Assembly: GCA_017454565.1 (NCBI GenBank)
Contig: JAFTCS010000238.1
Location: forward strand, 1 to 5,280
Source of the DNA: Clostridia bacterium
Lineage (GTDB): Bacteria; Bacillota; Clostridia; Oscillospirales; Acutalibacteraceae
Reading direction: 5' to 3'
Length of the DNA stretch: 5,280 nt
How positions within the stretch are numbered: position 1 is the first letter of the stretch; each line of letters opens with the position of its first letter. Shown here piece after piece: positions 1 through 4,920 of this stretch. Both the position numbers and the translations under genes were made by a program. The notes under the pieces are model-generated. The model saw only the letters and a list, made by a program, of their open reading frames with translations. It had not been told where the DNA came from and made no database searches.

Positions 1-1
1 A

Positions 2-592
2 AATCAGGACATGCAGCCGCAGCCGTACCCGCAGCCGATAGCCTACCCACAACCGCCGACACCGGTACAGCCAAATCAGGATATGCAGCCGCAGCCGTAC
101 CCGCAGCCGATAGCCTACCCCCAGCCGCCGACACCGGTACAGCCAAATCAGGATATGCAGCCGCAGCCGTACCCGCAGCAGATAGCCTATCCACAACCGC
201 CGACACCGGTACAGCCAAATCAGGATATGCAGCCGCAGCCGTACCCGCAGCAGAGTGCGCCGGAGTATGGTTATGCCTATCCGCAGGGAAACATACATGT
301 GCCCGGGCAACCTCGCGGTATGCAGATGCCTTCTGTCAGGAATGTTCATTCCGCTGACAATTACGCCAAATTCAGCATTGTCATGGAAATAAACAACTTC
401 ATTCGTGTTGATGAGCAGTATGTTGCTGTAATAGGCTCTGTTAAAAAGGGAAGTGTTACCAAAGGCGAGGTTCTTAACGTGGTGAGCAGAAACGGTCTTG
501 ACAAAGGTTCGTTTGAAGTACGCAGTATCGCTGTGAATAAAGCCATAAGCGACAGTGCAGAATCCGGTGACGAAGAAACGTCTTTGCTGTGA
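2..592 (+). CDS. Pro/Gln-rich repeat protein with C-terminal EF-Tu domain-2-like barrel (5' end missing)
   Basis: The reading frame is open from the first bases of the window (Asn-Gln-Asp before the Met at 11), and this is the tail of another repeat unit, so the gene starts upstream and the Met at 11 is not the true start. Counting from that Met, residues 1-81 are tandem Pro/Gln/Tyr repeats. Residues 82-120 are a linker rich in Tyr, Pro and Gly. Residues 121-193 resemble translation-factor domain 2 (EF-Tu D2): FSIVMEINNF, then YVAVIGSVKKGSVTKGE, then an AESGDE turn, matching the EF-Tu layout of an opening strand, V..G.V..G.....G and a closing A..GD. The GTPase domain is not seen; anything N-terminal to the repeats lies outside the window. 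The frame stops at TGA 590-592, inside the last strands of the barrel, so the protein looks slightly truncated (see 590-640). The function is unknown. The repeat part is probably unstructured and the barrel may bind protein or RNA, which is inference only. No signal peptide can be judged. Confidence 0.8.
   Translation, partial: NQDMQPQPYPQPIAYPQPPTPVQPNQDMQPQPYPQPIAYPQPPTPVQPNQDMQPQPYPQQIAYPQPPTPVQPNQDMQPQPYPQQSAPEYGYAYPQGNIHVPGQPRGMQMPSVRNVHSADNYAKFSIVMEINNFIRVDEQYVAVIGSVKKGSVTKGEVLNVVSRNGLDKGSFEVRSIAVNKAISDSAESGDEETSLL
11..253 (+). repeat. 72-bp in-frame tandem repeat, three full copies plus a partial
   Basis: Full copies lie at 11-82, 83-154 and 155-226, and a partial copy at 227-253 ends at CAGCAG. 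Bases 1-10 are the tail of a further copy, so the array extends upstream of the window. Each unit encodes 24 residues built from MQPQPYPQ, a P/Q-IAYPQPP core and TPVQPNQD. Copies 1 and 2 differ at 2 bases (CCACAA against CCCCAG). Copy 3 differs from copy 1 at 3 bases, including a Pro-to-Gln codon change (CCG to CAG) that the partial fourth copy shares. Such near-identity suggests recent expansion or gene conversion and an array able to change length. The units are contiguous without spacers, so this is not a CRISPR array. Confidence 0.95.
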
Positions 593-640
593 AGCTTTTC
601 GCCGTCAATGCTCAAGGCCGGAGACATAGCCTGTATCTGA
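590..640 (+). other. In-frame TGA and 15-codon extension completing the EF-Tu D2-like barrel
   Basis: After TGA (590-592) the same frame reads SFSPSMLKAGDIACI and stops at TGA 638-640. Aligned without gaps to the end of EF-Tu domain 2 (from memory, AGDNVGLLLRGIKREEIERG followed by QVLA), the segment SGDEETSLL-x-SFSPSMLKAGDIAC has the same length. It keeps the Gly-Asp turn, the Leu-Leu strand and the closing Gly-hydrophobic strand. The stop x falls at an Arg position of EF-Tu. The extension therefore looks like the genuine end of the domain. Possible explanations are a nonsense mutation (for example from CGA, AGA, GGA or TGC), a base-call error, or readthrough. What the original residue was cannot be told from this sequence. 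Confidence 0.6.
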
Positions 641-713
641 CAGCTGTTTTGCCGAGCATTTTTGAAAGTGGCGTTAGGAATAATTTTACAAAAGACCGGA
701 ACGGAGGAAAAAT

Positions 714-1775
714 ATGAACCAGCATACCCGATTCAATCTGCCGATATGCCTTGCTGTCGAGGATGACGCTTTTTCACATTCCGATGAGATAATAAAGCGT
801 TATCTGCCCGATATAGCCGGGCAGAAGGCAATAATCATATCCGAAGATAACCTTATACGCATATACACGACGAAGATAAATGAGGTCAGCAAGGATTTCG
901 GCGGCGCCGAGATATACTCCATGCAGAACGCAAGTTTTGACGAAGCTGTGGCCATTGCCAAGAAGGTCTGCATTGAGGATATAAAGGTTATTATCGGCAT
1001 TGGCGGCGGCAGAGTGCTTGACACGGCAAAATATGCGTCACACATCAGCAAGGCCGTATATATCTGTATGCCGACATCCCTGAGCAACGATTCTCTTGCG
1101 TCGCCGTTTTCGGTTCTGGAGACAGAGGGAAAAGCCCGCAAGACGATCCCCTGCAAGATACCGACAGCTATCATTGTTGATACCGACATGATCGTTAACG
1201 CTCCGCTCGGTCAGACTCTTTCCGGTATTGGCGATACCATTGCCAAACACACTGCGCTTTTTGACTGGAAGCTGTCAGCCGAAAGAACAGGCACCAACGT
1301 AGAGGATTTTGCCTACGCTCTTGCAAGAATGAGTTATGATTCCGTTTACCATTGTGATGAAAAGGATATAAAGAGCCGTGTTTTCATACGAATCCTTTCA
1401 AGGGCGCTGGTAATGGGCGGTCTTGCTATGGAAATTGCCGGTTCGTCACGTCCGTGCAGCGGCAGCGAACACCTTTTTGCGCATGTTATTGAGGAAAAAT
1501 TCCCGGATATCAGGATATCACACGGTATTGCCGTAGCCATGGGAAGTATTCCCGCGTGTATTATGCAGGGGCAGGATCCGAAAGGACTTATTGACTTCTT
1601 CAGAACATACGGCATTGATTACAGTCCGATGTCATACGGAATAAGCGAAGAGATGTTTGACGAGATATGGCTTCTTGCCAGAGATATAAGACCCGGCAGA
1701 GTGACAATTCTCAGCGACATAAAGCACGACAGCGCTAAATTCAGTGAAATATACAGCAGAATGGTGGAGGTCTGA
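714..1775 (+). CDS. Glycerol-1-phosphate dehydrogenase-like enzyme (AraM/EgsA family, Fe-ADH superfamily)
   Basis: The 353-residue protein belongs to the metal-dependent dehydroquinate-synthase-like / iron alcohol dehydrogenase superfamily. Its closest pattern is sn-glycerol-1-phosphate dehydrogenase, which interconverts dihydroxyacetone phosphate and G1P with NAD(P)H in the cytoplasm. Visible motifs are the dinucleotide-binding IGIGGGRVLDTAKYA (residues 94-108), the family segment PTSLSNDSLASP (120-131), GIGDTIAKHTALFDW (171-185), SSRPCSGSEHLFAH (244-257) and SHGIAVAMG (269-277). By family analogy the metal ligands are Asp174, His253 and His270, and Asp126 lies at the substrate site. The length is typical for the family. 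The start is set by GGAGG at 703-707, six bases before the ATG. The gene ends in tandem TGA TGA (1773-1778), and the first stop shares its A with the ATG of the following HAD phosphatase gene, implying co-transcription and translational coupling. The substrate could be another small polyol or ketose phosphate, because superfamily members vary. No convincing promoter is seen in the gap 641-702. Confidence 0.87.
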   Translation: MNQHTRFNLPICLAVEDDAFSHSDEIIKRYLPDIAGQKAIIISEDNLIRIYTTKINEVSKDFGGAEIYSMQNASFDEAVAIAKKVCIEDIKVIIGIGGGRVLDTAKYASHISKAVYICMPTSLSNDSLASPFSVLETEGKARKTIPCKIPTAIIVDTDMIVNAPLGQTLSGIGDTIAKHTALFDWKLSAERTGTNVEDFAYALARMSYDSVYHCDEKDIKSRVFIRILSRALVMGGLAMEIAGSSRPCSGSEHLFAHVIEEKFPDIRISHGIAVAMGSIPACIMQGQDPKGLIDFFRTYGIDYSPMSYGISEEMFDEIWLLARDIRPGRVTILSDIKHDSAKFSEIYSRMVEV

Positions 1776-2404
1776 TGAAAACCGGTATTATTTTCGATAT
1801 GGACGGCACCCTCTGGGATTCATCTGCAAATGTGGCAGCATCATGGACAGAAAAACTGCGTTTGATTGGTTCAGACAGGCCTGAGATCACAAAAGAGGAC
1901 ATTATGGGTGTTATGGGTCTGACTATGGACAGGATAGCAGACATAATCTTTGCCGATCTGCCGAAGGAGCAGCGCATGGATCTTCTGGAGCAGTGCTGTA
2001 TTTATGAAAACGACTATCTCCGTGATCATGGGGGAATACTTTATCCCGGTCTTGAAGAGACACTTGTAAGTCTGAAGGAGAAATATTCGCTCTACATTGT
2101 AAGTAATTGTCAGAAAGGATATATTGAAGCCTTTCTTGATCATTTCGACTTCTGGAAATACTTTGACGACATTGAATGTTACGGGAACAATCTTCTTGAA
2201 AAGGGAGATAATATTGCCCTGCTCGCAAAGAGAAATGCTCTCGAAAGAGCGTTCTATGTCGGAGATATACAGGGTGACTATGATGCTACCATGAAAGCAG
2301 GATATGAATTTATCCACGCTGCATACGGGTTTGGCAAAATAGACCATCCTGTGCCGGAGCTGCAGCAGTTCAGGGATCTTCCCGAACTGATAGAAACACT
2401 TTAA
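1775..2404 (+). CDS. HAD-superfamily phosphatase, phosphoglycolate-phosphatase-like
   Basis: The 209-residue protein is a haloacid dehalogenase-type hydrolase with a helical cap (subclass I). All four catalytic motifs are present: motif I DMDGTLWDS with nucleophile Asp8 and acid/base Asp10, motif II VSN with Ser110, motif III Lys143 in LLEKGDN, and motif IV VGDIQGDYDA with Mg ligands Asp164 and Asp168. The cap lies roughly at residues 16-85. The length matches Gph-like phosphatases, and the enzyme should hydrolyse a small phosphate ester in the cytoplasm. The start codon overlaps the stop of the upstream dehydrogenase by one base (TGATG), and its GGAGG (1766-1770) lies inside the dehydrogenase gene four bases before the ATG. 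The pairing suggests that the phosphatase acts on a substrate or product of the dehydrogenase, perhaps glycerol phosphate, but family membership alone does not identify the substrate. The gene ends in TAA just before a terminator. Confidence 0.9.
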   Translation: MKTGIIFDMDGTLWDSSANVAASWTEKLRLIGSDRPEITKEDIMGVMGLTMDRIADIIFADLPKEQRMDLLEQCCIYENDYLRDHGGILYPGLEETLVSLKEKYSLYIVSNCQKGYIEAFLDHFDFWKYFDDIECYGNNLLEKGDNIALLAKRNALERAFYVGDIQGDYDATMKAGYEFIHAAYGFGKIDHPVPELQQFRDLPELIETL

Positions 2405-2408
2405 ATAT

Positions 2409-2457
2409 AACACCGGAGCCATAGACGGTCTGAGAACTGTCAGGCTTCGGTGTTTTT
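2409..2457 (+). terminator. Rho-independent terminator of the dehydrogenase-phosphatase operon
   Basis: The arm AACACCGGAGCC (2409-2420) pairs with GGCTTCGGTGTT (2443-2454) over 12 bp with a single G-U pair. The apical part holds a second stem, GACGGT (2424-2429) with ACTGTC (2436-2441), closing a 6-nt loop. The 3' arm runs straight into a T-rich tail (TTTTTGTT, 2453-2460). It begins five bases after the TAA of the phosphatase gene and separates that operon from the downstream promoter. Confidence 0.92.
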
Positions 2458-2528
2458 GTTATGAAAGCTTAGCGTTAGTCCTATCCTCATATATCCTGCA
2501 TAAAATTAATAAAAAATACTGTGAAATA

Positions 2529-2557
2529 TTGACAGAATAAATTCAATGGTTTATAAT
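2529..2557 (+). promoter_or_regulatory. Consensus sigma-A promoter for the secreted beta-helix gene
   Basis: The -35 box TTGACA (2529-2534) and the -10 box TATAAT (2552-2557) both match consensus in all six bases and are separated by the optimal 17 bases. The region around them is strongly AT-rich. Transcription should start near 2564, leaving a leader of about 130 nt before the ATG at 2696. No operator palindrome overlaps the boxes clearly, so control, if any, may act in the leader RNA. Confidence 0.88.
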
Positions 2558-2588
2558 AATATTGACATTATTTGTTAAATAATAACTT

Positions 2589-2641
2589 CACGCCGGGCAT
2601 CATGTCCGGCGTGTGTAGTCCGGCTGGAACACAGAGCCGGG
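2589..2641 (+). promoter_or_regulatory. Tandem GC-rich hairpins in the 5' leader, possible RNA regulatory element
   Basis: Hairpin 1 pairs CACGCCGGGCA (2589-2599) with TGTCCGGCGTG (2603-2613) over 11 bp with one G-U pair and a 3-nt loop. Hairpin 2 pairs CCGGCT (2620-2625) with AGCCGG (2635-2640) around a 9-nt loop. The motif GTCCGGC occurs twice, at 2604-2610 and 2618-2624, so the 5' arm of hairpin 1 and the 3' arm of hairpin 2 could each pair with either copy, allowing alternative folds. No T-run follows, so these are not terminators. The element lies between the predicted transcription start and the ribosome binding site. It matches no riboswitch consensus I could recall. It may protect the mRNA or control translation, which is inference. 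Confidence 0.6.
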
Positions 2642-2683
2642 AATCATAGTAAAATACAGTGAAATATAATTTCGCAGGGATAT

Positions 2684-2688
2684 GGAGG
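2684..2688 (+). promoter_or_regulatory. Ribosome binding site GGAGG that selects the ATG at 2696
   Basis: GGAGG lies seven bases before the ATG at 2696 but only one base before the in-frame ATG at 2690. The spacing is good for 2696 and too short for 2690. Starting at 2696 also gives a cleaner signal peptide (MKYKKLIALLL). An AGGGA at 2676-2680 could serve the 2690 start, but it is a weaker match. Confidence 0.8.
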
Positions 2689-2695
2689 CATGTGT

Positions 2696-4381
2696 ATGAA
2701 ATATAAAAAACTGATCGCCCTGTTGCTTACAGGACTGGTCATGTTCTGTGAACCCTTAGGCTATTCATTTTCGCTGACTGCTTCGGCAGCAGAAAGCTAT
2801 TCCGGGGCGGTTTATGAGGAGCAGGACGGCACCGTTGTAATAAGCGCTGTGCTCGGTGCAAGGGCATCTGACATACAGGATGTCATAAACAGGTACAGCG
2901 ACCCTGCATACAAACAGAACGGAATGACTACTGTCAAGCTTGTGGGGAGATTTGTGATCAATGAAACTATAGTGCTTGGCAACGGAATAGCAATTGACGC
3001 TTCCGATGCTGTTATTGGCGGTACTGCCGATCTTTTCTTTTCATCCTACGGTAAGAACGGGATATACTTCAAGGGCGGCACATGGAACCTCAAAGACGGT
3101 TCAAGACTGCTGAAACTGAGCAAGTCCGATGATCTGCGGCTGGAATCCATGACAGTAGTGGGCGGCGGGTCATTTGAATACGGAAATGTGCTGCTTTACA
3201 GCTGCGGCTGCGCGGTAATAAAAGAATGCGTTTTCCGAAACACAACCAGTCAGGCTATTTTCGTGCACAGCAGCCACGATGTCGTTTTTCTGAATAACAG
3301 CATATACAACGTCAACGGTCACGGAATATACGTCTACGGCGGTCTTAGTGACAGCAACGGCTGCCTGACGTCGTTCAGGTCCTATAATATAGCAATTCTT
3401 GGCAATACAGTAAAGAAAGCCTGCGGTGACGGCATAAAATGCGTAAGGTGTGCAGACGGCTGCTATATTTCTGGCAATTCGGTAAAACTAATCACTCTCA
3501 ACAAGGACCTGGATTATGACGACCTTAAAGGTGAGGCGCGTTCCGGTGTAGGTATAATGGTAATGGAATGCGAGGGAATGAACGTAGGAAAAAACTGCAC
3601 ATACGACGGCAGAACATTCGGGGGTAATATTGTAAACGACATAGAAAACTACGGTATGCATGTGAACCTTGCAAATAACACCCTGATAGAAAACAACTCG
3701 TTTAACCGTATCGGCTCAGACGGTATACACAACACGGCGTCGGCAAGAACAACTGTAAAAAACTGCACCTTTACATCCTGCGGTGATGCCGGCATTTTCC
3801 TTACTCCGGGACCTGTTGATTCGGTGGAAGCAGACAAGCGGAACAGTGTTGACTCCGTCCTGAATAATAACCGTATAGCGGATTGCGGCAGTTTTGGTAT
3901 AGAGATCTCAAAAGCGGTAGGCGTTTTGCTTACTAACAATACTCAGGTCAACTGTAAGGATTACGGAGTTTACTGCATCGGATCAGGCAACATATCTATC
4001 TATGATAACGGCATAGCCTCAACCAAGACAAAAAACGATTCCGGAATAGGTTACAACAGCGCGTCCTATGGGCTGTATATCCAGAATGAATATAAGATCG
4101 GTCTGAAGCTGAACAAAACCACCCTTTCCCTTGGTCTGGGTGAGAAATTCAAAATGCAGGCTACACCAACAAATTCCCTGAGCACTTCTGTTACATGGCG
4201 CACATCGGATTCACAAATAGTTACAGTTACAAAAAATGGTGAGCTGTGTGCAAAGGGGAAGGGTACAGCATACATAACAGCGCGCACCATTGAGGGTGTA
4301 GAAACCTCATGCCGCGTGACTGTTAAAAATGCTCCCACAAGCATTACGCTTTCAAAAACTGTGCTTACCCTGGGTGTGTGA
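2696..4381 (+). CDS. Secreted right-handed beta-helix protein with Big2 domains, up to an in-frame TGA
   Basis: The reading frame to the TGA encodes 561 residues. Residues 1-31 form a Sec signal peptide: Lys-rich start MKYKKL, hydrophobic core, and a likely cut after ALA-type ASA (residues 29-31). About residues 90-460 are parallel beta-helix repeats, with recurring motifs such as VVFLNNSIYNVNGHGIYVYG, IAILGNTVKKACGDGIKC, LIENNSFNRIGSDGI and ISIYDNGIAS, as in the NosD/pectate-lyase-like fold. This stretch holds about 15 cysteines, many for an extracellular protein. Residues 468-546 are a first Big2 (bacterial Ig-like) domain, and a second begins at about 548. The TGA is codon 562, at the start of that second domain. 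The same frame continues to TAG 4847-4849, giving a would-be 717-residue protein. No LPXTG or dockerin is present. The beta-helix fold often serves polysaccharide lyases, epimerases or glycosidases, but I cannot identify catalytic residues. The gene has its own consensus promoter and a structured leader. Confidence 0.85.
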   Translation: MKYKKLIALLLTGLVMFCEPLGYSFSLTASAAESYSGAVYEEQDGTVVISAVLGARASDIQDVINRYSDPAYKQNGMTTVKLVGRFVINETIVLGNGIAIDASDAVIGGTADLFFSSYGKNGIYFKGGTWNLKDGSRLLKLSKSDDLRLESMTVVGGGSFEYGNVLLYSCGCAVIKECVFRNTTSQAIFVHSSHDVVFLNNSIYNVNGHGIYVYGGLSDSNGCLTSFRSYNIAILGNTVKKACGDGIKCVRCADGCYISGNSVKLITLNKDLDYDDLKGEARSGVGIMVMECEGMNVGKNCTYDGRTFGGNIVNDIENYGMHVNLANNTLIENNSFNRIGSDGIHNTASARTTVKNCTFTSCGDAGIFLTPGPVDSVEADKRNSVDSVLNNNRIADCGSFGIEISKAVGVLLTNNTQVNCKDYGVYCIGSGNISIYDNGIASTKTKNDSGIGYNSASYGLYIQNEYKIGLKLNKTTLSLGLGEKFKMQATPTNSLSTSVTWRTSDSQIVTVTKNGELCAKGKGTAYITARTIEGVETSCRVTVKNAPTSITLSKTVLTLGV

Positions 4382-4834
4382 GAATCTTTCACGCTTTCAA
4401 ACGAGATAGATTCAGGCTCGGCTTCGGCAAAGCGCACGTTCAGCAGCAGTGACAGCAGCATTGTACGCATGACGCGTACCGACTGGTCATGTGAGTTCAA
4501 GGCGGTCAGCCCGGGTGTGGCATACGTCCGCGCAAAAACCTACAACGGAGTTACAACGACCTGCAAGGTTATCGTAAAGGAGGCTCCGTGGTGGGTCTCG
4601 CTCAACCAGTGCTCGATGACTCTTTATGTCGGGCAGAGCGCAACTCTCAGCGGCGTTATTTCTTCAAATGCCGGCTGTGCAACGCGTACCTATCGCACAA
4701 GCAACAGCTCGATTGTAAAAATGACAAAGACCAACTGGACTGCCGCTTTCACAGCAGTCGGCCCGGGTACGGCATGGGTCACCATACGCACTTATAACGG
4801 CCGGGAAGCCTGCTGCCGTGTAACGGTTCTGAAA
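4097..4834 (+). repeat. Three diverged Big2 (bacterial Ig-like) domain repeats
   Basis: Domain 1 covers about 4097-4336, domain 2 about 4337-4588 and domain 3 about 4589-4834. Each has a starting strand (LKLNKTTLSLGLGEKF, ITLSKTVLTLGV-stop-ESF, VSLNQCSMTLYVGQSA), a central S..S.IV.(V/M)T motif, a G.G.A/V.(I/V) strand and a closing C(R/K)V.V strand. Glycine codons stand at 4139-4141 (GGT) and 4631-4633 (GGG) in domains 1 and 3. The aligned codon of domain 2 is the TGA at 4379-4381. Domain spacing is 80 and 84 codons. Such domains usually mediate adhesion or carbohydrate or cell-wall binding in surface and secreted proteins. Confidence 0.88.
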
Positions 4835-4849
4835 AATGAAGGAAAGTAG
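4382..4849 (+). CDS. C-terminal remainder of the beta-helix protein: two Big2 domains in frame after TGA
   Basis: The frame of the upstream gene continues after TGA 4379-4381 for 155 codons to TAG 4847-4849. It completes Big2 domain 2 (ESFTLSN, TFSSSDSSIVRMT, AVSPGVAYVRAKTYNG, CKVIVK) and then encodes a whole domain 3 (VSLNQCSMTLYVGQSATL, YRTSNSSIVKMT, AVGPGTAWVTIRTYNG, CRVTV), ending in LKNEGK. Domains 2 and 3 are clearly homologous to domain 1. An independent start is unlikely: the first ATG (4469) has no Shine-Dalgarno sequence and lies in the middle of a domain, and no promoter or signal peptide is seen. This stretch is therefore the downstream part of one gene, either cut off by a nonsense mutation or reached by UGA readthrough. 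The intact coding frame argues that any mutation is recent. Confidence 0.75.
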   Translation, partial: ESFTLSNEIDSGSASAKRTFSSSDSSIVRMTRTDWSCEFKAVSPGVAYVRAKTYNGVTTTCKVIVKEAPWWVSLNQCSMTLYVGQSATLSGVISSNAGCATRTYRTSNSSIVKMTKTNWTAAFTAVGPGTAWVTIRTYNGREACCRVTVLKNEGK

Positions 4850-4920
4850 GTTGTGCCGATACTGCGACAATCCAATGATTTTTGGTCTTTTCTTATCAAT
4901 ATAGTTTATGGAGATTTATT

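Noticed and set aside
11..253. CRISPR array
   Set aside because: The 72-bp units are contiguous, in frame and coding, with no spacers.
590..640. Selenocysteine at the first in-frame UGA
   Set aside because: Only a weak AGGC/GCCT stem with a 10-nt loop is present, and an EF-Tu D2-like barrel has no redox site here.
662..690. Promoter TTGAAA-N17-TTTACA before the dehydrogenase gene
   Set aside because: The -10 matches consensus in only three of six positions, which is too weak to call. The operon may be transcribed from further upstream.
1871..2422. Long antisense reading frame opposite the phosphatase gene
   Set aside because: It mirrors a clearly real HAD gene, has no recognisable domain, and overlaps the terminator at its start. 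The other minus-strand frames opposite the genes are likewise shadows.
2562..2567. Second TTGACA as another -35 box
   Set aside because: No -10-like hexamer lies 16-18 bases downstream.
2690..2695. ATG at 2690 as the start of the beta-helix gene
   Set aside because: It lies one base from GGAGG. The ATG at 2696 has correct spacing and a normal signal-peptide start.
4379..4420. UGA as selenocysteine with a downstream SECIS hairpin
   Set aside because: A 6-bp stem GAATCT/AGATTC follows the UGA but has a 20-nt loop and no SECIS-like form. Sister domains have Gly, not Cys, at this position, and the domain is not a redox enzyme.
4469..4849. Independent gene starting at the ATG at 4469
   Set aside because: It starts mid-domain, has no ribosome binding site or promoter, and is in frame with the upstream gene, so it is the tail of that protein.
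4850..4920. Terminator after the beta-helix gene
   Set aside because: Only an imperfect TTGT/ACAA stem with a bulge is seen and no T-tract follows directly.
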